This document shows positions 31,096 through 40,137 of a stretch of DNA of 40,154 bases, in pieces; position 1 is the stretch's first letter; each line of letters begins with the position of its first letter. Position numbers and translations under genes: made by a program. The notes under the pieces were generated by a model, which had not been told where the DNA came from, searched no databases, and saw only the letters and a program-made list of their open reading frames with translations. The stretch comes from Prevotella sp. UBA746. GTDB taxonomy: Bacteria; Bacteroidota; Bacteroidia; Bacteroidales; Bacteroidaceae. Where the stretch lies: NCBI GenBank assembly GCA_002298545.1, contig DBKQ01000109.1, positions 20,060-60,213 of the forward strand, in the 5' to 3' direction.

Positions 31096-31845
31096 ATGAT
31101 TAAGAAGATATTAATTTCTCAACCCAAGCCAACAAGCGATAAATCACCATATTACAGTATAGCTGAGGACTTCGGAGTAGAGTTTGTATTCAGACCGTTC
31201 ATAAAAGTGGAAGGACTCTCCTCAAAGGAGTTCCGCCAGCAGAAAATAAGCATTACAAGTTTTACGGCGGTGGTGTTCACGTCTCGCCATGCCATCGACA
31301 ACTTTTTCAAGATTGCCAAAGAGATGCGCTTCGAGATTCCAGACACGATGAAGTACTTCTGTGTTACGGAGACAATCTCGCTGTATATCCAGAAATACGT
31401 GCAGTACCGCAAGCGTAAGGTATTCTTCGGCAGCACTGGAAAGATAGACGACCTCGTGCCGCTGATGGCAAAGCACAAGTCAGAGAAGTATCTCGTACCG
31501 CTGAGCGACGTTCATGACGACAGCGTAAAGAAGATGCTTGACGCCAAGGGACTGCAACACTCAGAGTGCGTGATGTACCGCACGGTATGCAACGACCTTA
31601 CCGATGAGGAGATAAAGAATTTCGACTACGACATGTGCGTATTCTTCAGTCCGTCGGGAGTTGCAGCATACAAGAAGGCATTCCCTAACGGCACCAATCC
31701 TCCAATGAAGGCGGCAACCTTCGGACCGTCTACGTCGAAGGCTGCACATGATGCCGGACTCGACGTGCTCGTAGAGGCACCGTCAGCCAAATATCCTTCT
31801 ATGACAAGCGCATTGCGCCGCTTCCTTATAGACCAGGAAGATTAA
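31096..31845 (+). CDS. hemD: Uroporphyrinogen-III synthase (HemD) family protein
   Basis: A 249-residue HemD-fold protein. HemD closes and inverts ring D of hydroxymethylbilane to make uroporphyrinogen III. Sequence conservation is weak in this family, but two lobes are visible: VVFTSRHAIDNFFK near 55-70 and VFFSPSGVAAYKKAF near 185, then AATFGPSTSKAAHDAGLDVLVEAPSAKYPSM. It begins 8 bp after the DUF4271 stop. No other tetrapyrrole gene is present. In some Prevotella-like bacteria the heme pathway is incomplete, and this conserved HemD could have another role; that is a caution rather than evidence. Confidence 0.87.
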   Translation: MIKKILISQPKPTSDKSPYYSIAEDFGVEFVFRPFIKVEGLSSKEFRQQKISITSFTAVVFTSRHAIDNFFKIAKEMRFEIPDTMKYFCVTETISLYIQKYVQYRKRKVFFGSTGKIDDLVPLMAKHKSEKYLVPLSDVHDDSVKKMLDAKGLQHSECVMYRTVCNDLTDEEIKNFDYDMCVFFSPSGVAAYKKAFPNGTNPPMKAATFGPSTSKAAHDAGLDVLVEAPSAKYPSMTSALRRFLIDQED

Positions 31846-31872
31846 TGCCGTAACAATACGACACTCCGGAAA

Positions 31873-32313
31873 ATGGCACAAGAAAGAAAAAACACCCTAT
31901 GCAAGGAAGAGAGGCTCCATGGGCGCAATGCCGTGGAAAATCTTTTCAAGAAAGCGGGAAGCCGTTCGATGGTATCCTTTCCGCTTCGGGTGGTATATGC
32001 CATAAGCGAAGCTGAAGAAGACAGGGACATTCGAGTAAGAATGCTTGTCAGCGTGCCCAAGAAACATTTCAAGCGAGCCGTAAAGCGCAACCGTGTGAAA
32101 AGACAAGTGCGCGAGGCATACCGCAAGAACAAACATAGTCTTTGCAACAGCATTGCCGCCATGCCGTTTGCATGCCTCGACATGGCATTCGTTTGGCTCG
32201 ACGACGAGCTTCATTCCAGTGCAGAGGTGGAAAAACGCGTAGTCAAGCTATTGCAGAGAATAGAAGAGCGGATAAACCGCGGCGGAGACGCTACAGCGGC
32301 AGAACACAAGTAA
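31873..32313 (+). CDS. rnpA: Ribonuclease P protein component
   Basis: RnpA is the protein subunit of RNase P, which trims tRNA 5' leaders. The 146-residue basic protein has the family pattern: LCKEERLHGRNAVENLF at the start, VRMLVSVPKKHFKRAV, and the RNA-binding RNRVKRQVREAYRKNK (about 76-91). It is a little longer than most RnpA proteins (about 120) because of an acidic insertion (SEAEEDRD) and a C-terminal extension. It is followed 4 bp later by yidD, the usual order in bacteria. Confidence 0.94.
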   Translation: MAQERKNTLCKEERLHGRNAVENLFKKAGSRSMVSFPLRVVYAISEAEEDRDIRVRMLVSVPKKHFKRAVKRNRVKRQVREAYRKNKHSLCNSIAAMPFACLDMAFVWLDDELHSSAEVEKRVVKLLQRIEERINRGGDATAAEHK

Positions 32314-32317
32314 CACC

Positions 32318-32560
32318 ATGGGGAGTATTCTTAAAAAGATATCGAGAATTCTTTCGTGGCTGCTCTGTATCCCAATCCTGTTCTATCAGAGATGCATCTC
32401 GCCATTCACTCCGCCGTCGTGCCGGTTCACCCCTACATGCTCGGAATACGCCCGGCAGGCAATAACGAAACACGGACCGGTAAAAGGACTCTACTTGGCA
32501 ATAAAACGGCTGCTGAGATGCCATCCGTGGGGAGGTAGCGGATACGACCCCGTGCCGTAG
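32318..32560 (+). CDS. yidD: Membrane protein insertion efficiency factor YidD
   Basis: An 80-residue membrane-associated protein that aids insertion of proteins by YidC. The family core is complete: YQRCISPFTPPSCRFTPTCS (about 25-44), EYARQAITKHG, and RCHPWGGSGYDPVP at the C-terminus. It begins with a hydrophobic helix (ISRILSWLLCIPILF). It lies directly after rnpA; yidC itself is not next to it here. Confidence 0.95.
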   Translation: MGSILKKISRILSWLLCIPILFYQRCISPFTPPSCRFTPTCSEYARQAITKHGPVKGLYLAIKRLLRCHPWGGSGYDPVP

Positions 32561-32613
32561 TGGAAAAACGGCAAGAAGGGGCATTAAAATAAAAAATTAA
32601 ACAACTAAACGAT

Positions 32614-33912
32614 ATGAAAAAGAACTTTGTTGAAGAACTGAAATGGCGCGGCATGCTGGCACAGATAATGCCAGGCGCCGAAGAGCTGCTCCAAAAAGAG
32701 ATGGTTACGGCATATCTTGGCACAGACCCTACTGCCGACTCTCTGCACATCGGACACCTCTGCGGTATCATGATGTTGCGCCACTTGCAGCGTTGCGGCC
32801 ATAAGCCTATCATTCTCGTGGGCGGCGCAACAGGTATGATTGGCGACCCGTCAGGCAAAAGCCAGGAGCGCAACCTACTCGACGACAAGACTCTATACCA
32901 TAACCAGGAGGCTATAAAGAAACAGGTAAGCAAGTTCCTCGATTTCGAGGGAACGGAGCCAAACAAGGCGGAGATGGTAAACAACTACGACTGGATGAAG
33001 AACTTCACGTTCCTCGACTTCGCCCGTGAAGTAGGAAAGCACATCACCGTAAATTACATGATGGCAAAGGAAAGCGTGCAGCAGAGACTTAACGGTACGG
33101 CTCGCGACGGACTCTCGTTCACGGAGTTTACATATCAGCTGCTCCAGGGCTACGACTTCCTCTATCTCTATCAGCACTATAACTGCAAGATGCAGCTTGG
33201 CGGCAACGACCAGTGGGGAAATATGACCACAGGTACGGAACTTATCCGCCGCACGCTGGGAAATGATGTAGAGACATACGCCCTAACATGTCCGCTGATA
33301 ACAAAGGCAGACGGAAAGAAATTCGGAAAGACCGAGAGCGGAAACATCTGGCTCGACCCGAAGCGCACCTCTCCATACAAGTTCTACCAGTTCTGGCTGA
33401 ATGTCAGCGACGACGATGCAGAGCGCTATATAAAGATATTCACAAGTCTCGACAAGGAGACCATAGACGCCCTCATAGAGGAGCACAAGCAGGATCCGGG
33501 ACGACGCATCTTGCAGAAGCGTCTTGCCGAGGAGACAACCGTTCTCGTGCATTCCCGCGAGGCTCTCGACTCTGCAATCGAGGCATCAAGCATCCTCTTC
33601 GGAAAGTCAACAAAAGACTCGCTCCTGAAGCTTGACGAGCAGACCTTCCTTGATATCTTCGAGGGCGTACCGCAGTTTGAAGTCGGCAAAGACGTGCTCG
33701 GTCAGCCAGCAGTGGAAATCTTCACACAGGCAGCTCCGGTGTTCGCCAGCAAGGGTGAGATGCGCAAGCTCGTTCAGGGAGGCGGAGTATCGCTCAACAA
33801 GGAAAAGCTTACGGCTTTCGACCGTGTGGTGACTGCCGAAGACCTAATCGACGGCAAATATCTGCTTGTTCAGCGCGGCAAGAAGAATTATTATTTGCTT
33901 ATAGTAAAATAA
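32614..33912 (+). CDS. tyrS: Tyrosyl-tRNA synthetase
   Basis: TyrS charges tRNA-Tyr. The 432-residue class I synthetase has the HIGH motif as HIGHL in DSLHIGHLCGIM (near residue 47), the Tyr pocket QLLQGYDFLYLYQHYNCKMQ with GGNDQWGN near 198, and the KMSKS-equivalent KKFGKTE near 235. A C-terminal S4 RNA-binding domain (from about 365, GEMRKLVQGGGVSLNKEKL) ends the protein. It is the TyrRS type with KFGKS/T in the catalytic loop. It is closed by a strong terminator. Confidence 0.97.
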   Translation: MKKNFVEELKWRGMLAQIMPGAEELLQKEMVTAYLGTDPTADSLHIGHLCGIMMLRHLQRCGHKPIILVGGATGMIGDPSGKSQERNLLDDKTLYHNQEAIKKQVSKFLDFEGTEPNKAEMVNNYDWMKNFTFLDFAREVGKHITVNYMMAKESVQQRLNGTARDGLSFTEFTYQLLQGYDFLYLYQHYNCKMQLGGNDQWGNMTTGTELIRRTLGNDVETYALTCPLITKADGKKFGKTESGNIWLDPKRTSPYKFYQFWLNVSDDDAERYIKIFTSLDKETIDALIEEHKQDPGRRILQKRLAEETTVLVHSREALDSAIEASSILFGKSTKDSLLKLDEQTFLDIFEGVPQFEVGKDVLGQPAVEIFTQAAPVFASKGEMRKLVQGGGVSLNKEKLTAFDRVVTAEDLIDGKYLLVQRGKKNYYLLIVK

Positions 33913-33959
33913 GGCTCATCAAAGAGTTCAGATCATAATAAAAAGGTTTAAAATTTCAG

Positions 33960-33996
33960 AATAAGGCGGCAATTAATACTTGCTGCCTTATTTTTA
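33960..33996 (+). terminator. Rho-independent terminator after tyrS
   Basis: AATAAGGCGGCAA (33960-33972) pairs with TTGCTGCCTTATT (33980-33992) with one mismatch, with Ts following. Confidence 0.88.
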
Positions 33997-34006
33997 TTCG
34001 ATAAAA

Positions 34007-34038
34007 TTTGGTAATAGAATAAAAAAGTCTTATCTTTG
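34007..34038 (+). promoter_or_regulatory. tRNA-Gln promoter (-33 TTTG, -7 TATCTTTG)
   Basis: TTTG (34007-34010) and TATCTTTG (34031-34038) are 20 bp apart, the clearest two-part promoter in the window. The start would be near 34044, about 45 nt before the mature tRNA. Confidence 0.7.
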
Positions 34039-34088
34039 CATAGCCTTAATAATCAGTTGGACATGTTCCAAGATAGAATTTTAATTAT

Positions 34089-34159
34089 TGTCCTATGGTG
34101 TAATGGTAGCACTACAGTTTTTGGTTCTGTCAGTGGTGGTTCGAATCCGCCTGGGACAA
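34089..34159 (+). tRNA. tRNA-Gln (anticodon TTG)
   Basis: A 71-nt cloverleaf: acceptor TGTCCTA pairs with TGGGACA (one G-T), D-stem GTG/CAC, anticodon arm ACAGT-TTTTGGT-TCTGT with anticodon TTG, a 4-nt variable loop, T-arm GGTGG-TTCGAAT-CCGCC, discriminator A. The 31-39 pair is a T-T mismatch. CCA is not encoded. It has its own promoter and terminator. Confidence 0.95.
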
Positions 34160-34163
34160 CAGA

Positions 34164-34200
34164 GGCGGCAGGCGAAGTGATTCGGTTGCCGCTTTTGTTG
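34164..34200 (+). terminator. Terminator after tRNA-Gln
   Basis: GCGGCA (34165-34170) pairs with TGCCGC (34187-34192), followed by TTTTGTTGT. Confidence 0.7.
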
Positions 34201-34318
34201 TATATATACGTTATCTTGCTGCAATCTAAATCTTTATAGCTTTATCTGTGTATTAAACCATCAATTTAGCAAGCAAAAGAGCCATCAATATAGTAGGAAA
34301 AAGATTTGCATCTACAAT

Positions 34319-34428
34319 AGGTGCAACTTTTTTTCCCAATAGCTGCACCAAAGGTGCAACTATCAAATACCGGCAGCGTTTCTACCAAACGCTGCCGGTG
34401 TTTGATAGAAACGCTGCCGGTGTTGATA
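34319..34428. repeat. Cluster of inverted repeats (GTGCAAC and GCTGCCGG families)
   Basis: AGCTGCACC (34341-34349) pairs with GGTGCAACT (34353-34361), and GGTGCAAC also occurs at 34320-34327. ACCGGCAGCGTTT (34369-34381) is perfectly inverted at 34387-34399, and a third copy, GAAACGCTGCCGGTG, lies at 34408-34422. The first GC-rich arm can pair with either later copy. There is no T-run after the stems, so they do not look like a standard terminator. Confidence 0.85.
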
Positions 34429-34437
34429 AAATCTCTT

Positions 34438-34699
34438 TTATATATAAAAATGTTCGTCAATCAACTTCTGAGCAGACTTCTTATCGAATTTCTTCGGATC
34501 GAAGCCGTAAGACACCCAGTTTTTCATCATTAGATATTCTTGCGACTTGGGGTTGGCAAGTACATCGAGCAGATGGCAGTAGCCAGGAACACCGCCGCAA
34601 TTTTCTGGCGGACACGCGCCTATTCTTTGCAGAGTCTCTTCGTCGAAATCCTTCAACATCTCGTTAATCGCTTTTCCGAATTTTTTTCTTGTCTTTCAT
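34438..34699 (-). pseudogene. Truncated, frameshifted pRiA4b ORF-3 (TnpR-like) family remnant
   Basis: The open part (34438-34659, 73 residues) contains RIGACPPENCGGVPGYCHLL and WVSYGFDPKKFD, the conserved C-terminal segment of plasmid pRiA4b ORF-3/IS1096 passenger-type proteins. These are normally much longer, so the N-terminal body is missing. Upstream, an ATG at 34697-34699 with a purine-rich leader is in a different frame. Dropping one base from the seven-A run (T-run 34681-34687 on the plus strand) would join MKDKKK to FGKAINEMLKDF and give one 86-residue ORF. It is therefore a decayed gene, a sequencing error, or a slippery homopolymer switch. It lies 41 bp after the ATPase gene on the same strand. 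Confidence 0.7.
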
Positions 34700-34740
34700 A
34701 TTTTAATCTTTCTTGTGATTAAGAATGTCCAAAATAATAC

Positions 34741-36306
34741 CTATTCCTCCCTTATCTTCCATTCCGCTATGGTGCGTTGCTTGCTGTCGAAGCTGATGCC
34801 GACCTTTACCAGTCGCTTGCCGTCGGCACGGTAGGGCAGCATATACCCCTTGGAGTCTATCTGAGCCAAAGCCTCGTCGGCACTCTTGTCTACCTTCAGC
34901 TCAAAAACGTATATGGTGTCGGGCATATGCATCACGGCGTCCGCCCTGCCTATGGCACTCTTCACCTCCGTGTGTATATAGATATTCAAGAAGCTAAACA
35001 TCAGATAGAAGATGGTTTGGTAATGCTTCTCCGTGTGGTTCTCAAGGTCGTATGGAATGGTTGCCATGTAGGTGCGCATGTGCTCAAGTGCCGTCTCGAT
35101 GTCGCCACGATAGACTGCTTTGCAGAAGCCCAGCAAAAAGGCGTCGTTGTCAGCACGATGTGGATTGACATAGCGCGGAACGAGCGAATTGAGCAGTCCG
35201 TCGCGAACTTCCTTATTGGGTATGCCCAGTGTATACTGCCGGAATGTGGGGTCGTATTTCTTTATCGTGAGGTAACCGCTCTGATAAAGCAGTGGGAGTG
35301 CATCGGTCATATCCTCTGGCGAGAGGTCGAAGGAACTGAGCACAACGTCTTGTCCGTCGAGGGTCGTAAGGTTTACGTTGAACTTCTCCAACTGTTTCAA
35401 GAGGAAAGTGGGTGTGCCGGAGCCGAACCAGAAGGAAGCTATGTCGTGAGCATTAAGTGCCCTTATCAGACTGAACGGATTGAACACGTCCTCTGAGTTT
35501 TTGCTGAAGTGGTAGCCGTCGTAATAACTGCGCAGGGCATCGAGACACTCCTCGTAACTCATGCTGAGTGCCTTGCCGAGACCTTCCACGTCGGGTTTCA
35601 TCACGGTGGTAAGCTCCGTAAGACTTATACCGCAGATGGCAGAATACTGGTCATACATGCTGATGTTGTCCAGATTGTTCAGTTCGCTGAATATGCTTAG
35701 CTGCGCAAATTTTGTTATTCCGGTAATGAAGGTGAACTCAAGATACGGGTCGAGCTTCTTCAGCGGACTGTAGAAGTTCTGCATTATCAGGCGCAGCTCA
35801 TGCAGGTTGTCTTTCTCGTGGACTACGTCGAGCAGCGGAGCGTCGTATTCGTCGATAATTACGACGACCTTCTCGCCTGTTTTCTCATAGGCACGCTTCA
35901 CGATGCCATCCAGACGCTTGTTGGGAGTATCTTCACTTTCTCCCTTCCCGTATATTTTTTCGTATGGCAGGAGTATGTAATCAAGATATCCCTTCAAACT
36001 CTCTGCATCGAAATGCTTCGCACCGCTCATGTCGAAGTGCAACACAGGATGGCAAGTCCACTCCTTCTCGTATTCGGCAATGGCAAGTCCATCGAACAAG
36101 TCCTTTCGCCCTTCGAAATAGGCATGCAGGGTGGAGGCAAACAATGATTTTCCGAACCGGCGTGGTCGGCTCAGAAAAACATACGTCATTCCTTTTTCCA
36201 AAAAATCAACTATATATTTTGTCTTGTCCACATAAAGGTATCCTCCTTTTCTGATTTTCTCGAATGTCTGTATCCCCACAGGATAACGGTTCACTATTTC
36301 TGCCAT
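34741..36306 (-). CDS. AAA-ATPase-like / PD-(D/E)XK nuclease-like protein
   Basis: A 521-residue protein of the large Bacteroidetes family with an N-terminal AAA-ATPase-like domain (PF09820 type) and a C-terminal PD-(D/E)XK domain (DUF1703 type). Visible are YPVGIQTFEKIRKGGYLYVD at the start, a Walker A of the form LSRPRRFGKSLF (near 45-56), Walker B VVVIIDEYDAPL (near 146-157), and the nuclease core SAIGRADAVMHM followed by YVFELKVD (near 460-480). It has a good Shine-Dalgarno (AAAGGAG). The family has many paralogues per genome and no settled function; a mobile or defence-related role has been suggested by distribution only. It is intact here and transcribed divergently from the DMT transporter. 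Confidence 0.88.
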   Translation of the reverse strand: MAEIVNRYPVGIQTFEKIRKGGYLYVDKTKYIVDFLEKGMTYVFLSRPRRFGKSLFASTLHAYFEGRKDLFDGLAIAEYEKEWTCHPVLHFDMSGAKHFDAESLKGYLDYILLPYEKIYGKGESEDTPNKRLDGIVKRAYEKTGEKVVVIIDEYDAPLLDVVHEKDNLHELRLIMQNFYSPLKKLDPYLEFTFITGITKFAQLSIFSELNNLDNISMYDQYSAICGISLTELTTVMKPDVEGLGKALSMSYEECLDALRSYYDGYHFSKNSEDVFNPFSLIRALNAHDIASFWFGSGTPTFLLKQLEKFNVNLTTLDGQDVVLSSFDLSPEDMTDALPLLYQSGYLTIKKYDPTFRQYTLGIPNKEVRDGLLNSLVPRYVNPHRADNDAFLLGFCKAVYRGDIETALEHMRTYMATIPYDLENHTEKHYQTIFYLMFSFLNIYIHTEVKSAIGRADAVMHMPDTIYVFELKVDKSADEALAQIDSKGYMLPYRADGKRLVKVGISFDSKQRTIAEWKIREE

Positions 36307-36465
36307 AATCTTGCTCCTTTTAATCTTGCGCCGCTAAGTTATGAAGAATTATCGGGATGTGCAAGTAAAAGGAAAGAAAAACAAGATTGACTTGTTGGCA
36401 AGGAAAAAATATAATTCGTATACATTTATTTGCGGGATAACGACTGCAGTTGGATATTGTTTTTG

Positions 36466-36473
36466 TAATTTTG
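36466..36473 (+). promoter_or_regulatory. -7 promoter element of the DMT transporter gene
   Basis: TAATTTTG followed by CA. It predicts a start near 36479, upstream of ATG 36512, which rules out the far upstream in-frame ATG at 36341 as the main start. No good -33 is seen. Confidence 0.55.
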
Positions 36474-36511
36474 CAAACGTAAAATTATGCACACGTAAAA
36501 TATACAGACAA

Positions 36512-37408
36512 ATGCAAAACAACAAGACTAATGATTATCTGCGCCTGCATACCGGCATTCTTCTTGCCGGAGCGACGGGAGTCTTCGGCAGACTTATATC
36601 TCTTGCCGAACTGCCGCTGGTGTGGTACAGGATGATTATTTCCGCTGCCGTGCTCGCCCTTGTGCTTAGAATGAGCCACAGACTGAGCATCCCGAACAGG
36701 CAGCACCTGATGAGAATAGGAGGCTGCGGAGTGTTGCTGGCAATACACTGGACTCTCTTTTATGCCAGTATCAAAGCTTCTAACGTGAGCATCGCCGTGG
36801 TGTGTATAGCCCTCAACGGGTTCTTTACGGCGATTATCGAACCGCTTACCGGTCACCGGCGCCTGTCGCTGCGCGAACTGCTGCTAAGCATGATTACACT
36901 TGCCGGCATCCTGCTCATCTTCGGTCTCGACACCCGTCATCGCACGGGTATCATCATTGGTACATTCTCGTCGCTGTTCTACACGCTATTTGCCGTTGCA
37001 AGCAAGCGCGTACAGCACAATACAGGACATTCGAGCAGCACTATGCTACTGTATGAGCTGCTTGTGGGGTGGGGGTTCCTCACTCTCATTCTGCCCTTCT
37101 ACGCCTTTCTGTTCCCGTCGGCAGCACTTCTGCCTACGGCTTGGGACTGGGCATATATTCCCGTCTTTGCATCGGTATTCACCATCGGACCGTTTCTCAC
37201 CCAATTACAGGCTCTGCGCACTATATCAGCCTTCACAGTAAACCTGAGCTATAACCTTGAGCCTATCTACAGTATCGTTCTTGCAATGATGATTTTCAAT
37301 GAGGGACAGGAACTGAACTTCTCTTTCTGGACAGGCGTATTCATGATCATCCTCTCTGTGGTTCTGCAGACTATTCTGTCGAGGAAAAGGAAGGAACAGA
37401 CAGCATAG
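36512..37408 (+). CDS. EamA/DMT-family transporter
   Basis: A 298-residue drug/metabolite-transporter-superfamily protein with about ten hydrophobic helices in two EamA repeats. The first repeat includes LRLHTGILLAGATGVFGRLI, LPLVWYRMIISAAVLALVL and LLAIHWTLFYASIKASNVS; the second includes AGILLIFG and SAFTVNLSYNLEPIYSIVLA near the end. The ATG at 36512 is chosen because the -7 box at 36466 leaves only that start, and homologues begin close to the first helix. The longer in-frame ORF from 36341 adds 57 residues unlike the family. The substrate is unknown; amino-acid or metabolite export is typical. A terminator follows. Confidence 0.88.
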   Translation: MQNNKTNDYLRLHTGILLAGATGVFGRLISLAELPLVWYRMIISAAVLALVLRMSHRLSIPNRQHLMRIGGCGVLLAIHWTLFYASIKASNVSIAVVCIALNGFFTAIIEPLTGHRRLSLRELLLSMITLAGILLIFGLDTRHRTGIIIGTFSSLFYTLFAVASKRVQHNTGHSSSTMLLYELLVGWGFLTLILPFYAFLFPSAALLPTAWDWAYIPVFASVFTIGPFLTQLQALRTISAFTVNLSYNLEPIYSIVLAMMIFNEGQELNFSFWTGVFMIILSVVLQTILSRKRKEQTA

Positions 37409-37442
37409 AAGCTGTCTATATAAAAGAAATAGAAAAGAGAAG

Positions 37443-37478
37443 AAAGGCGGCAAAGGAATAATTTCCTGCCGCCTTTTT
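37443..37478. terminator. Bidirectional terminator between convergent genes
   Basis: AAAGGCGGCA... (37443 on) pairs with TTTCCTGCCGCCTTT with a small bulge, followed by TTCC, and has an A-rich 5' side. It lies between the DMT gene and the minus-strand secreted-protein gene. Confidence 0.8.
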
Positions 37479-37538
37479 CCTGCAAACTATGCTATGGAGG
37501 ATATCCATTTCCCATAACACATTCTTCTTGTGAAGCAA

Positions 37539-40137
37539 TTACTTCACTGCAATCTTCTTACCGTCTTTTATGTATATGCCGTCGTGTATGCATGCTGACT
37601 TCAGCAGTCTTCCTGCAAGGTCATAAACCTTCTTGTCTTTTGCCACATCAGCCATGATGCCATTGACTGACAGTTCCGGATTGTTCTCAATCTTGATATT
37701 GTCGATCATCACCGCATTGCCAACCTTGGCTATCTGTGAGAGGAAAGCGAGCTGGATATAAGGAGCTGATTTAAACTGCTGCAGACTTACAACGGCGTGG
37801 CGCCAGCCGGCAACTCCCGTCTCCTTGCTGAAGTCGATTGTCATAACAGCCGTTGTGTCAATATAGGCACGGTTTATTTCTGCAAGCAGAACATCCTCTG
37901 AGCCAGGATTGCAATAATAGTCGAAGGTGAGCACCGGACTGTCGCAATTGCCAAGTGCTATCTTTCCTGAACAGAACGAGGCGATAGCCTTTGCCTCGGC
38001 AGCCAGGAACGATATGCAACCGCCATCGTTGTCGGCAGAAGTCTTGTCGTTCAAGGCAAATCCGTTGGCTCCCGTCCTCTCGCTATACCATATATTGTAG
38101 GCAAGTTTACCACCGGCGAAAGAATCGGCAAATGGCAAGGTATAGGCATCACCCATGATAATAGAGTTCTACGGCATGATGTCGCTCTCTCCATCCTTAT
38201 TCACTGCCTGTACGCCGAAGAGCTCAAAGCGCTGGTCACCGGTGTTGTTGATATCTGCAAGACTTATGCTGTTGGTCTTTATATTCTCCTTATACAGGTT
38301 GGCATATCCATCGTCATCTACGGTATAGGCTGAATAAGAAAGTTGCGCCTTATTGATATATCCGCCGTTCTTGCCCTTCTCAGGAGCAGTCCACGAGAGC
38401 TTCAGAGTTCCGTCCTCGTTTCCGCTTGCCGTGATGTTCTGTGGAGCCGACGGCGTGTCGTTGCCCACAAAAGCAGAGACCTCAACGCGCTTGCCCGCAC
38501 CGCTCTCGTTGTATGCCGTTATGATATAGCTGTTTATACCCTTGGTAGCATTCTCGTCGTTGCACGAGAGGAGTTCTCCGGGAGCCGGCGACTCAAAATT
38601 CTTTATCACGTCGCCATTCTTCATTTTCACCTCAATACTGCTTATTGACTTGAGCGCAGTTCCGTTTATAGCCTTCTGCGGAGCCTTGAAAGAAATTGTT
38701 ACAGGGTTTGCACCATATTCGGAAGCGCTAGCCTTCACGTCTTCTGCGGCAGCCGGAGCAGTAGCTTCCGGTTCCACATCGAGAGCCATGTTGTCGAGAT
38801 AGAGCAGTCCCTGGTATGCATCGCTGCAGGCATGGAAGCCTATGTGGTAGTTGCCATCGGCAGTTGGGGTGAAATAAAGGGCCTTTGTCTCGAAATCGGC
38901 ATTTGTAAACGTGGTCTTATTCATAACCTCAGCATACGCGGTGTAGTCAAGTCCTGTGCCATACTTTATCTCCAGCTTCTCGGGGTATTTCGAGAGCGTA
39001 ACGTGCTCGTCGAACGTGAGCTTGTATCTTTTTCCCGCCTTCAGGGCTATAGGTGGAGTGATGAGCCAGTCGTCGGCAGCATTCTTGTCGTTGTAGGTAT
39101 AAGTAACAGCTTTGGTCTTGAATCTCGACCATGCCCATGTAGAACCGTCGTTGTTGGCATCAACTATGGTAAACATGTTGAGCGATGAGGCATTGTCAAA
39201 CTTACGTCGGTTGGCGGCAGTGGCTTGTCATAACCGTTGTATTTGCTGATAGAGGCAGCAGGACTGTCGCCTACGGCGTTGCTGACTACAACAGAGAAAC
39301 TGTGCAGACCGGTGGATGTGGATACATCAATCTTCACCTTCTTGCCGGCTTCAGCCTTTCCTGTGGCTTTGCTTTCGCCGTCGATGCTTACATTATAAGA
39401 TAGCTCTCCCGATATTGCCGTTCCGGCGAACGATTCCGTAGGGAGCATGAACGAAAATGTTCCATTCCCGTGTTGCCCACTTCGGTGAGCATACCGTCAG
39501 TCTTGTCCACTTTAACGAGTCTTCCCGACTGTGTAATGGCATAGAGCTGTCCAGTCTTGTCGCAGCAGAGGGCATAGAGCGTCTGACTGATGGTTGCTAT
39601 CGTAGTTCGTGTGCCGTTGGGATAGTCGATGATGCCAAGTTCGCGGCTTGACATATTCTCGGAGTCCCAGAAGATACCGTAAACATCGCCCGTGGTAGGG
39701 TCTACGGCAGTTCCGGCAGATGTAGCCATAAGGTCGTTGGTGCAGATGCCCAGGTTTTCGCGCTTGCCTGTTGTCAGGTCAAACTTCTTGCGCTGACACA
39801 GAGTAATCTGTCCTGTAGGGTCGCGCTGCTTCCATACAAACCAGAAGTTGTTGCCGATAAACGCACCTCCACCATTTGAATATACAGCGCTGTTGATAAG
39901 AAACGGCTTTATTTCATATCCGTCAGTCTGATTCATCTGATAGATACCCATAGGGGTCAGTTCGCCCTCGGGCAGATTGTTCCAGGCTTCGGAGTAAATA
40001 CACGCTCCCTGAATTGCCACACCGTAATGGGAAGCCATAAACGGCGGCATAAGACTTGCCTTTTGTGCCGATACATACGCTACAGAGAACACGCACGCCA
40101 GGCAGAGCCATAATTTCTTTATGTTTTTATTTATCAA
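37539..40137 (-). pseudogene. Secreted FN3/cleaved-adhesin protein gene broken by two frameshifts and an amber codon
   Basis: Four minus-strand pieces form one gene. 40137-39450: signal peptide (cleavage YVSA-24, Gln25) and a propeller-like region (VYGIFWDSENMSSRELGIID). 39448-39180, shifted frame: a beta-sandwich (TGKAEAGKKVKIDV) ending at PPTDVSL. 39176-38169, third frame: a cleaved-adhesin-type domain (FTIVDANNDGSTWAWSRF, DDWLITPPIALKAGKRY, YLDNMALDVEPE) and fibronectin type III repeats (GTLKLSWTAPEKGKNGGYI). 38168-37539, same frame after a TAG at 38169-38171: another domain and the C-terminal tail KVYDLAGRLL...GIYIKDGKKIAVK typical of Prevotella secreted proteins. The first shift is explained by one lost base near 39467. 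The second probably marks a larger deletion because most of an FN3 repeat is missing. The start is TTG at 40137 or beyond the window edge, since the frame stays open. Confidence 0.8.

Noticed and set aside
34741..36306. New defence system centred on the AAA-ATPase/PD-(D/E)XK gene
   Set aside because: The gene belongs to a very common Bacteroidetes paralogue family, and no other defence gene or integrase is beside it. Only a decayed pRiA4b-type remnant and repeats are present.
38169..38171. TAG read through as an amino acid in the secreted protein gene
   Set aside because: Two frameshifts in the same gene make simple decay the better explanation, and at least one intact gene here (the AAA-ATPase) ends in TAG.
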